A stretch of DNA of 64,000 bases, from positions 45,781,740-45,845,739 of the forward strand of contig OX393552.1 of assembly GCA_947650365.1 (NCBI GenBank), given 5' to 3'. A program made the translations under genes and the position numbers. Positions 11,781 through 21,235 of the stretch are shown piece after piece (positions within the stretch are counted from its first letter, which is position 1; every line of letters begins with the position of its first letter). The DNA is from Chamaelirium japonicum (lineage: Eukaryota > Streptophyta > Magnoliopsida > Liliales > Melanthiaceae). The notes under the pieces were generated by a model. It was not told the DNA's origin, did not search any database, and was given only the letters and a program-made list of their open reading frames with translations.

Positions 11781-13560
11781 CGAAAGAGAAAAATGTCAAA
11801 TTGGTAACTTCGGTTGCATAACGTTCGCTTCTCTGTTTCGGGTCTTGCGGGTTCGACTCCGGTTTCTCTTCGCCCGTACTATGGTAAATCATTTTCACCC
11901 CTTATGGTGGCATTCATGAGGTAATTTAAAGCTAGGGAAAACTCTTTCTTGGTGTTGGTGGGCTTCGAACCCGTATTATGGTAAATCATTTTCACCAAAT
12001 CATCAGTTGCTTTGCCAACACTCTCCATGGGTTTGAAATAGTGATTCTTACAGTAACAATTGCAGGTTAAACGGGTCGGGCCACGATCCAGCCCGATTCC
12101 GTAAATTCAATTTTGGCCAACTTCCAGAATATTATGTATGGGTTCAAACTTATCTTTTTCGGTCTGAAATTAAAACGGGTCGAACTCAGGCTTGTATAGA
12201 TCCGGCTTGAACCCGATTTTGTGTCACAGCCAGAGTCTACTCGACCTAGTTGACAATCAAGACTCAGGAGAGTCGCGACTGGAATTCATTGGATAGACTG
12301 ACATAGAGCAGTTTGTAAAGAGGTTCATTTGAATCTCTCGTTATGGGCCGGATCCAGGCAAGAATCATATATATGGACCCAGGCTTGGACCGTATCTTTA
12401 AGGCCTGATCACATGATAGACCTTATTTAGACCCTATTAAAAAAAATGTATTGGCCGATCAGGGCTTGCTCGAGTCAGGTCCAAATGAGGCCCAATTACG
12501 GCCCTAAACGTACATCACTTGGTTTTTTGTTTGGTTTTTTTTTTTATGTTTGTAGGTAGGGGTGGCAAAAATTCGGATCCAGATTGGTTCGGGTTGGACA
12601 AGATCCTGTACTTGTAACTAACTACACACAGATTTTGGTCAGCCTTGCTTGTTTGTTAAGAATCGACCCGGTTACAAATCAGACGATCCAGATGGTCCGA
12701 ATATGTAGTAAATCCTATTAATTTTATAATATATTATACTTATTTATATCAATAATATACATTTTATAAAAATACTAATTAATTATTTATTTTATAACTT
12801 TTTTTGGGGGGGTAATGTGTGATAGGTCTCTCTAACATATCGATTTTAGTGGTAAAGACGGACCAAATGGGAATTCAATGCAAGGTCCGGCTTGGCAAGT
12901 GTCCCTTTAACCCCTATGTGTAGCTGTACATAGATTACCCCATGCGTAGCTGTACATGGAAGCACCAATACCTCAGTCACTTTTGTAAAAAGAGTAATAA
13001 TCTACACAGATTGTTTCCCTTTTGCTATAGTGAAATCACTATAGCAAAATAATAATAATAAATCTTGCTATTATTATTTTTTTGATAAAGTGAAATCACT
13101 ATAGCAAAAGAGTAACAATTTGCATATATTGAGTAACAATCTTGTCGAGTGACAATTTATACAAATTGTTACTCTTTTGCTACGTTAAAATCACTTAAGC
13201 AAATTTTTTTTACTCCTCAACAACAAAAAGAAAATGCTACTGTTAAATCACTATAGCAAAAGAGTAACAATATTTGCAGGTTGAGTAACAATCTTTGTAG
13301 AGCAGCAATCAATCTGTGCAAATTATTACTCTTTTGACTGTAGCAATTTGATTTTTCATGAAACCGCGTCCCAATTTTTATTTTTATGCTACAATGAAAT
13401 CATTGCAGCAAGCCCTTTGATCAAGTCCTGTAGTGACAAGGAAGGAGAGGCTGCGGCGCATGCTCTAAGGGGCAGTTTGGCCATTTAAAAGGGATAAAAG
13501 TCATGTGTGGGACTTATAGGATACAAAACCTTACGAAGTCTGCGTTCAACAACAACTAAT
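11781..13560. other. Non-coding host spacer with foldback module
   Basis: No coding sequence recognised. 12830-13400 is dense in inverted and direct motifs built on 'tcactatagcaaaagagtaa'. The clearest is a 30-bp near-perfect palindrome at 13020-13049 (repeated at 30799-30828). This looks like an old foldback or MITE-type element but no target duplication could be assigned. Two T-loop-like motifs (ggttcgactcc 11849, ttcgaaccc about 11968) are present without a tRNA fold. Confidence 0.5.
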
Positions 13561-13892
13561 AACTCCGAAGAGCTTTATTTGACACTGAAACTTTCTAAAA
13601 GTTATAGAGGGCGAATAGCCACCAATTTGTGAGCAATTTGGATTGATTCGACATGTCTAGAAGTTTTAAGTCTGCTTTTATTTATAGACTTCAAATGGAA
13701 ACATTACACAGGATGTGTCTTTTCATAAATGTGTGTTTCTTATTAGAATGCATATAGTCATGTATAAAAAAATCTCTCTTATGAAAGAAGGCTCATATAC
13801 GAATATGAATACATCTTTATACCCTTGTATATGTTAAATGATCAAAATATCCTTTGCTTCAAAAAATTCACAAAAAACATGATTTGATGCAT

Positions 13893-13894
<2 letters not shown>

Positions 13895-13933
<39 letters not shown>
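13895..13933. repeat. CT microsatellite in the A1 intron
   Basis: Uninterrupted CT dinucleotide at the same position as the tracts at 31683-31707 and 54904-54937 in the A2 and A3 paralogues, but of a different length. Confidence 0.95.
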
Positions 13934-13939
<6 letters not shown>

Positions 13940-14218
13940 ATTAAACTAAAACTAATAAATGTGCACTCACATTGAGATATTTTCAACAAATTGAACACCA
14001 CAACCATCCGATGGTGTGTACATTGCATGAGTATGATCACCTGTTGGGTTGCCTGCCATTTGACATCTGTAGTGTCGATCGTTGAAACCTGGCAAACACC
14101 AAATGGAGACAGTCAAACTTACTTAGTAGGTCAAAGATGGTCCGATCCAAGCCCCTTTACAGAAGAGGTAAATCACATCTTCTAACCTCTACAACTTGGT
14201 TACCCACCTTGGTCGCAG

Positions 14219-14427
14219 GAGTAACGGCATAGGACAGAGATGAGTGGCCGGAGGTGGTAGGACTCACCGCAGACGAAGCTGAGATGATCATCAAGGAGGA
14301 TAGGCCAACTGCTATCATCGTAGTCCTCCCGTCGGGCTCCGAAGTTTATGATGACTACAATGTCGAGCGTGTTCGGATCTTCATTGATAACAGTGGGAAG
14401 GTTCTGTATCCGCCTAGAAGTGGATAA
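14219..14427 (+). pseudogene. A1: potato-inhibitor-I-like inhibitor exon, nonsense mutation
   Basis: Exon 2 of a CI-2-type serine protease inhibitor. After the acceptor ...gtcgcag (14217-14218) the exon reads GA GTA ACG GCA TAG; the TAG at 14230-14232 replaces the Trp codon seen in A3 and A4. The rest is intact: DEWPEVVGLTADEAE, IIKED, VVLPSGSEVYDDYN, RVRIFIDN, KVLYPPRSG, stop 14425-14427. The position aligned with the CI-2 P1 residue is Asp. No first exon like that of A3 is visible upstream: the sequence before about 13560 is unrelated to the A3 upstream region. Inferred dead or partial. The P1 residue and tail match A3 rather than A2. Confidence 0.85.
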
Positions 14428-14884
14428 ACAATGTCCCTTTTGGTATCAAAGATATTAATGACTATCATTTGATATGTAATAAGTATGTCATGCATCTTTC
14501 TTTACTGTTGAGGCTATGCATGCTACATATACTATATTGTCTTAATCAGTATAAAAAAAATGTTTGGATTTGTCTTCCAACAACTGATAGTGTGAAATGT
14601 TTGGATTTGTTTTCAGTAATGGCTATATAAGTTGGCCCGGTACTGACTCCAACTCGAATTTTAGTAAGCCTTGGGTGTTTGGAATCAACCCTGTTTCAAA
14701 TCGGACAACCCGAAACCAACCCAAATCGCCAAAAAATATATTAAATTATATTAATTTTAAAAAATATTACAATTAATTTTAAAAATATATTACAATTCTA
14801 CTTGAAACGTGAGTCTCATTCTCTACTGGCATTCCCTACAAGCACAAGTTTAGCACTCAATTTCTAACCAGTAGTTGCTGTCAA
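14428..14884. other. Spacer downstream of A1, no gene
   Basis: AT-rich non-coding sequence shared with the regions after A2, A3 and A4 (about 32201, 55333 and 59462), including the conserved agcacaagtttagcactcaa before the poly-A breakpoint. No coding potential is seen. Confidence 0.7.
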
Positions 14885-16598
14885 AATCTTGCTCGATCCT
14901 CCCCATCCGAATTTTAACATTTAAAACCTTGGGGAGGGATAACTATGAGCCCTAAAGCCAGCTAGGAGGTTAGAAGTCAGGTCCTAGGGTTGGTCGGACT
15001 CGGTCCCGCGCCCTAAAGTGAGCTCGGTAGGAACCCGGGTGCGATTCGTATACCTACCGGTTAAAAAAGATAATTAGCCATAACTCACAAATCGGATGTC
15101 AGAATTGGGCCTAAGAGGATTCGTTGGAAAGCTCTCGTCGACATGAACGCGTTAGCGCTTGATACATAATTTTATAACTTATGGATCTCTTGAAAAGAAA
15201 GAAATACTTAAAAATTTAAAATAGCAATTACTCATCACCCAGGTATCGGATCGACCCCAGCTCATGCTCGTTGAAAAGGTCTCTTAGATCCCCACCCAAC
15301 GTATCCAGCCTTGCTGCGATCCGATTATCCGAACTTCCGTGGTAAATAAAACAATATCGAAGGTCGGCTAATTTATTGATATTCTATAGTATAACCATCG
15401 AACTGCCGAAACTAGCTACGCATACACTCGATTACTGCACGGTACACACCATTGCGACGTGTTCGAAGCCATAGAGAAAGTGAACGTAAAACACTTCATG
15501 GGTTTACGACTTATTCTTTCATAATAAACCCAGAGAAAAAAATCTGACTAAGAATGACGAAAATATCCAAGATGGACTTTTAATTTATTATTCCCAAATT
15601 TGACACCACAGGTGTTACAATAACCGAAAGAGAAAAATGTCAAATTGGTAACTTCGGTTGCATAACGTTCGCTTCTCTGTTTCGGGTCTTGCGGGTTCGA
15701 CTCCGGTTTCTCTTCGCCCGTACTATGGTAAATCATTTTCACCCCTTATGGTGGCATTCATGAGGTAATTTAAAGCTAGGGAAAACTCTTTCTTGGTGTT
15801 GGTGGGCTTCGAACCCGTATTATGGTAAATCATTTTCACCAAATCATCAGTTGCTTTGCCAACACTCTCCATGGGTTTGAAATAGTGATTCTTACAGTAA
15901 CAATTGCAGGTTAAACGGGTCGGGCCACGATCCAGCCCGATTCCGTAAATTCAATTTTGGCCAACTTCCAGAATATTATGTATGGGTTCAAACTTATCTT
16001 TTTCGGTCTGAAATTAAAACGGGTCGAACTCAGGCTTGTATAGATCCGGCTTGAACCCGATTTTGTGTCACAGCCAGAGTCTACTCGACCTAGTTGACAA
16101 TCAAGACTCAGGAGAGTCGCGACTGGAATTCATTGGATAGACTGACATAGAGCAGTTTGTAAAGAGGTTCATTTGAATCTCTCGTTATGGGCCGGATCCA
16201 GGCAAGAATCATATATATGGACCCAGGCTTGGACCGTATCTTTAAGGCCTGATCACATGATAGACCTTATTTAGACCCTATTAAAAAAAATGTATTGGCC
16301 GATCAGGGCTTGCTCGAGTCAGGTCCAAATGAGGCCCAATTACAGCCCTAAACGTACATCACTTGGTTTTTTGTTTGGTTTTTTTTTTATGTTTGTAGGT
16401 AGGGGTGGCAAAAATTCGGATCCAGATTGGTTCGGGTTGGACAAGATCCTGTACTTGTAACTAACTACACACAGATTTTGGTCAGCCTTGCTTGTTTGTT
16501 CAGAATCGACCCGGTTACAAATCAGACGATCCAGATGGTCCGAATATGTAGTAAATCCTATTAATTTTATAATATATTATACTTATTTATATCAATAA
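14885..16598. repeat. Direct-repeat segment, copy 2, left part
   Basis: Near-identical to 11041-12756. It includes the last 735 bp of the solo LTR (14885-15619) and that LTR's ATAAC target site (15620-15624), which shows the duplication came after the solo LTR formed. It is cut at 16598 by the gypsy element and continues at 30530. A 64-residue minus-strand frame in both copies (11704-11898, 15548-15742) straddles the LTR end and is not a gene. Confidence 0.92.
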
Positions 16599-16825
16599 TG
16601 TGTGTACCTTTCACTTTTGGAGCCGTCGCCGTAACAGTTGAAGAGAAGGAGGGGAGATCAGCCATGCAACAAGTACCCCCCCCCTCTCTGTCTGGGTCGG
16701 TCGGTTGGTCCACAAAGAGGCAGCCCCCCCCTCCCTTGGGTCGGCATGTACCCAAAGAAGGGGGGGGGTCGGCCGGTTGGTTCACAAGGAGGCAGGCCCC
16801 CCCCCTAGGTCGGCATGTATACAGA

Positions 16826-16868
<43 letters not shown>

Positions 16869-17974
16869 CGGCCGGTTGGTTCACAAGGAGGCAGCCCCCC
16901 CCGGGTCGGCATGTATACAGAGAGGGGTGGGGTCGGCCGGTTGGTTCACAAGGAGGCAGCCCCCCCCCAGGTCGGCATGTATACAGAGAGGGGGGGGGGG
17001 GGGGGGGGGGGTCGGCCGGTTGGTTCACAAGGAGGCAGCCCCCCCCCCCAGGTCGGCATGTATACAGAGAGGGGGGGGGGTCGGCCGGTTGGTTCACAAG
17101 GAGGCAGCCCCCCCCTGGGTCGGCATGTATACAAAGAAGGGGGGGTCGGTCGGTTGGTCCACAAGGCAGCAGCCCCCCCCTCCTTTTCTTTGAGGGTTGG
17201 CATGTAGCCAAGGGGGGGGGGGGGCGGTCGGTTGGTCCACAAAGAAGGCAGCAGCCCCCCCCCTCTCTTTGTGGGTCGGCATGTAGCCAAAGGGGGGGGG
17301 GGGGGGGGGGGCGGTCGGCTGGTCACCAAGGAAGCACCCCCCTCCTCGACGGGATGTGCAACGAAATGAGGAGTGAAGTAGCAGTCAGACACGGCCCGTA
17401 GTGCTGACAACGCTCCGCATTTCCGGGCCAACGTGACCAGGTGTCAACCGCGCGCCACGTCACCGCGGCGGTTGAGCTCATTGCAGGGACACGTCACTCG
17501 CCCGATTTTCGCGGAGTGTAACCGTCACCCCGCCACTATAAAAGGGGACCTACCCCTTCAGCGGAAAGGAGGAAGAATTCTAGAGGAGACGCTGCCCGTT
17601 TCGTCCCGGAGTTTGCGGAGCTGCGGAGATCGGTCGGTCTGCACCCAGAAGCTGTCTGCGGAGGTCGGTCGGACAGCACCCAGAAACTGTCTGCGGAGGT
17701 CGGTCGGTCAGCAGCCAGACACTGTTGGCAGCGACCTGCAGACAGACGCTGTCTGCAGCGGTCGGTAGTTAGAGTGAAATTGCAGAGGTCGGTAGTTTGG
17801 GAGACCGGTCCTCGGGGATTGTAATTGGGGTCAAGGTGAGAGATTGTAAACGAAGGAGCGGTTTTAGTGCATTCTCGCCCCACCCGTGGTTTTTTTCCCC
17901 TTCGACGTTGCGAAGGGGTTTTTCCACGTAACCACCGTCTCTTTTTTTTTTTTGCGTTTGGCTTGTTGGATTGT
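16599..17974 (+). repeat. LTR-a: extra, 3'-truncated gypsy LTR
   Basis: Same sequence as LTR-b and LTR-c from TGTGTGTACC through the G/C minisatellite and TATA box (ctataaaag, 17535-17543), but it stops at ggattgt (17974), about 55 bp short of the LTR end. Instead of gctcgccacc it continues with aattggggtca, copied from an internal LTR site (17816-17833), and then the left flank again. Contains the longest homopolymer in the window, 40 G at 16828-16867. Confidence 0.85.
16673..17332. repeat. G/C-tract minisatellite in LTR-a
   Basis: About five monomers of 65-97 bp. Each has ggtcggccggttggttcac, then aaggaggcag, a C run of 7-10, ggtcggcatgtatacagaga and a G run of 7-40, with diverged monomers either side (aaagaagg, tagccaagg variants). 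The glycine/proline open frames on both strands here are translations of this repeat. Confidence 0.95.
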
Positions 17975-18081
17975 AATTGGGGTCAGAATCGACCCGGTTA
18001 CAAATCAGACGATCCAGATGGTCCGAATATGTAGTAAATCCTATTAATTTTATAATATATTATACTTATTTATATCAATAA
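17975..18081. repeat. Template-switch patch and duplicated 99-bp left flank
   Basis: 17975-17982 continues an 18-base copy of LTR-internal sequence (17816-17833). 17983-18081 then repeats the host flank 16500-16598 base for base as far as I can read, including the AATAA target site. So flank plus LTR occur twice in tandem before the element body. Confidence 0.88.
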
Positions 18082-19474
18082 TGTGTGTACCTTTCACGTT
18101 TGGAGCCGGCGCCGTAACAGTCGAAGAGAAGGAGGGGAGATCGGCCATGCAACAAGTACCCCCCCCTCTCTGTCTGGGTCGGTCGGTTGGTCCACAAAGA
18201 GACAGCCCCCCCCTCCCTTGGGTCGGCATGTACCCAAAGAAGGGGGGGGGGGTCGGCCGGTTGGTTCACAAGGAGGCAGCCCCCCCCCCCCCTAGGTCGG
18301 CATGTATACAGAGAGGGGGGGGGGGTCGGCCGGTTGGTTCACAAGGAGGCAGCCCCCCCCGGGTCGGCATGTATACAGAGAGGGGGGGGGGGGGGTCGGC
18401 CGGTTGGTTCACAAGGAGGCAGCCCCCCCCCCCCCCCTAGGTCGGCATGTATACAGAGAGGGGGGGGGGGGGGTCGGCCTGTTGGTTCACAAGGAGGCAG
18501 CCCCCCCCCCAGGTCGGCATGTATACAGAGAGGGGGGGGGGGGGTCGGCCGGTTGGTTCACAAGGAGGCAGCCCCCCCCCTGGGTCGGCATGTATACAAA
18601 GAAGGGGGGGTCGACCGGTTGGTCCACAAGGCAGCAGCCCCCCCTCCTTTTCTTTGAGGGTTGGCATGTAGCCAAGGGGGGGGGTCGGTTGGTCCACAAA
18701 GAAGGCAGCAGCCCCCTCCCTCTCTTTGTGGGTCGGCATGTAGCCAAAGGGGGGGGGGGGGGGGGGGCGGTCGGCTGGTCACCAAGGAAGCACCCCCCCT
18801 CCTCGACGGGATGTGCAACGAAATGAGGAGTGAAGTAGCAGTCAGACACGGACCGTAGTGCTGACAACGCTCCGCATTTCTGGGCCAACGTGACCAGGTG
18901 TCAACCGCGCGCCACGTCACCGCGGCGGTTGAGCTCATTGCAGGGACACGTCACTCGCCAGATTTTCACGGAGTGTAACCGTCACCCCGCCACTATAAAA
19001 GGGGACCTACCCCTTCAGCGGAAAGGAGGAAGAATTCTAGAGGAGACGCTGCCCGTTTCGTCCCGGAGTTTGCGGAGCTGCGAAGATCGGTCGGTCTGCA
19101 CCCAGAAGCTGTCTGCGGAGGTCGGTCGGACAGCACCCAGAAACTGTCTGCGGAGGTCGGTCGGTCAGCAGCCAGACACTGTTGGCAGCGACCTGCAGAC
19201 AGACGCTGTCTGCAGCGGTCGGTAGTTAGAGTGAAATTGCAGAGGTCGATAGTTTGGGAGACCGGTCCTCGGGGATTGTAATTGGGGTCAAGGTGAGAGA
19301 TTGTAAACGAAGGAGCGGTTTTAGTGCATTCTCGCCCCACCCGTGGTTTTTTCCCCTTCGACGTTGCGAAGGGGTTTTTCCACGTAACCACCGTCTCTTT
19401 TTTTTTTTTTGCGTTTGGCTTGTTAGATTGTGCTCGCCACCCGAACCGCCCGGTTCGACTAAAAACCCCCCACA
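18082..19474 (+). repeat. LTR-b: complete 5' LTR of the gypsy element
   Basis: TGTGTGTACC to CCCCCCACA, 1,393 bp, followed directly by the primer-binding region. It shares the G/C minisatellite (18160-18798), the TATA box and the downstream gtcggtcggtcagcag repeats (about 19088-19216) with LTR-c (1,392 bp). The last 150 bp contain a thymidine run and the motif cgcccggttcgactaaaaac. Confidence 0.93.
18994..19000 (+). promoter_or_regulatory. TATA box of LTR-b
   Basis: tataaaa inside cgccactataaaaggggacc. The same box occurs in LTR-a (17535) and LTR-c (30050), about 80 bp downstream of a conserved cgcgccacgtcacc block. Confidence 0.7.
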
Positions 19475-19727
19475 ATCTTGGCGCTGTCTGTGGGATAGTC
19501 TTCGAGACTTCCTACTAAAGCTTTCGACTGTTGACCCGTGGGTGTCGACCAGTCCGAGGCTACCTGCAACCAGCAGTCCACGACCACACGGTTGAAGAAC
19601 GATAGCCGGTGGACCGTATCGTACCCGTTCGACGTCGCAGCTCCCGTCCGAAACTGCTCCACTTGGAGATGCGAATGACGTCGGGCGTCTTGTTCAACAG
19701 CCAACGGACACGGAGCGCGTAGTCCCG
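19475..19727 (+). other. Primer-binding region and leader of the gypsy element
   Basis: LTR-b is followed by atcttggcgctgtctgtggg, in the position of a tRNA primer-binding site and of the TGGCGC(C/T)GTCTGTGGGA type that I associate with Tat elements. Which tRNA it matches was not established. No gene lies before the gag start. Confidence 0.65.
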
Positions 19728-20756
19728 TTGGCAAATCCTATACTGGGGGTCGGGGAGTCCAGTCAAGCTCCGGTAGCAACCCTGGCTCCTCTGACAGGGG
19801 GTCTATCGGAAGCTTTTCTATCCACCATGATGATGACCCAGCAAGCTCTCACCACCCAGCTCCAAACGATGCAGCGCAACTACGAGGAGTTGCGTGACTT
19901 TGTGCGGGCCGCACCGACGGGTGGTCTGCTCAACCAGGGCATGTTGGCCCAAGCGGGACAAAGTCTCCCCACTCAAGCTGCCCCACCAGTGCAAATACAG
20001 CCGCAACCAGTGCCTCAGGTGGAGATCAGGGGTAATCGCTCGGTGGAGGTCCAGAGTGCAAATCCCGATGGGCGAGACTCGAGTAGCCCGGAGCCTGCGG
20101 AGAGAACCAAACATGCACGAGCGGCGTCGGCACGCTCGGATGTTTGGTCCCGGCTCGGAGCACACCCCCGACAGCCGCATGCCTCCAAGCATCACTCGAA
20201 GACGGACTCGGCACAAGTACGTCGCCCGAAGCGAGACGAAGAACATCATCGCCAACCGAGTGATAGTCACCACACGCGGATGACGCCAGCTAGTCGGCAG
20301 CCGGCTCATACTACTGATCGGAGGAGCGTACACGAGCGCATTCGGGTGCATGCGTCGGAGCGACTCGGGGAGCGAGAAGAGATCCAGCCAGACCGACCGG
20401 GGGTCCGAGCTCCCGACCGGTTGGAGGAAGTCGCCATCCGAGGAGCCGCACGGTCGCCGCTTGTCGAGAGGCTACTCCGGGAGCCGTTCCCTCGAGGATG
20501 GAATCCTCCACGCCTCCCCAAGTTTGACGGATCGAAAGACCCGGTGGAGCATGTACTGGCTTTCCGGGATGCTCTGGTCCCGCACGAGGATGATCATATC
20601 CTCTGCCGGACCTTCGCCAACAGCTTGTCGGGAACCCCCCTCGAATGGTTCCACAAGCTTAGGCCCTCGTCCATCTCCTCCTTCTCGGAGCTGAGCACGC
20701 GGTTCATCGACCAGTACCGATGTAATCGCCGGGAGCTGAAGACTCTGCTGCTGTGA
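19728..20756 (+). pseudogene. Gypsy gag, N-terminal and partial core
   Basis: Structural capsid protein precursor. From MANPILGVGESSQ an Arg/Ser-rich stretch leads into the gag core signature (FPRGWNPPRLPKFDGSKDP, then EHVLAFRDAL, FANSLSGTPLEWFHKL, ISSFSELSTRFIDQY). Just after RFIDQY the frame runs into NRRELKTLLL and stop, where intact relatives continue with about 100 more core residues. From about 20727 a different frame gives gag C-terminal sequence. The simplest reading is an internal deletion that also shifts the frame. The start is the first ATG in frame, 253 bp after the LTR. Confidence 0.85.
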
Positions 20757-21232
20757 AGAACGTCAACAAGCAGCAGGGGGAGGCGACGCGGCATGACGCG
20801 AAGCGGCAGAGGCAAGACAGGCCAGTGAGGCCGCAGTGGAACAGAGAGTTCACAGTACTGAACGCCCCCATTGACCAGATTCTGGAAGCTATCAAGGGCG
20901 AACCATACTTCAAGTGGGCGCAACCGCTTGAACCTGGAGAGAGGGGAGCCAGAGATGCATCAAGGTACTGCGAGTACCACCAGGGCCAAGGCCACACTAC
21001 CCTGCAGTGTCGGGCGCTCAAACATCATATTGAGGATCTCATTGAGGCCGGCCATATTGGCTGCTTCGTTGACCTCCCTCAACGTAAGGAGACCAAGGCT
21101 GTAGGGGAAGTCCAGCGAGGAGCGACGACGCAGCGCTTACCGGGTCCTCCGCCAGAAAGGCGTCAGCTTCGAGAGGTAGATGCAGTCTACGGGTACCATG
21201 GCCCGGTACCATCATCGAATGCCGTCGACTGA
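20727..21232 (+). pseudogene. Gypsy gag C-terminus with zinc-finger-like motif
   Basis: In the frame of pol. Begins at the deletion junction (PGAEDSAAVKNVNKQQG) and carries YCEYHQGQGHTTLQCRALK followed by HIEDLIEAGHIGCFV, the nucleocapsid-like Cys/His motif (CX2HX4HX4C) and linker typical of Tat-type gag. A TGA at 21230-21232 separates it from the protease region, which continues in the same frame three bases later. Confidence 0.85.
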
Positions 21233-21235
21233 CAG

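Larger units (their letters stand above)
11041..14884. repeat. Direct-repeat segment, copy 1
   Basis: Runs from inside the solo LTR (ttca|aatcttgctcg) to a poly-A tract (gctgtcaaaa, about 14880). The next base resumes the same LTR-internal sequence, so copy 2 follows head to tail with an offset of about 3,844 bp. Breakpoints share TCAAA. From 11041 to about 13200 the two copies differ at only a handful of positions. Beyond that (including the inhibitor exon) they differ by several percent. Confidence 0.9.

Noticed and set aside
11800..11990. T-loop-like motifs ggttcgactcc and ttcgaaccc suggesting a tRNA or SINE
   Set aside because: No acceptor stem, D-arm or anticodon arm could be folded around either, and the T-stem pairing is poor.
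16673..17332. Regularly spaced repeats resembling a CRISPR array
   Set aside because: Variable-length G/C monomers inside an LTR of a plant retrotransposon, with no unique spacers and no cas genes.
16567..17431. Long Gly/Pro/Arg open frames on both strands in the gypsy LTRs (also 18075-18938 and 29124-29994)
   Set aside because: They are translations of the G/C minisatellite, overlap on both strands and recur with different frames in each LTR depending on homopolymer length.
20010..20360. Overlapping minus-strand frames in the gag region
   Set aside because: Shadows of the gag coding frame.
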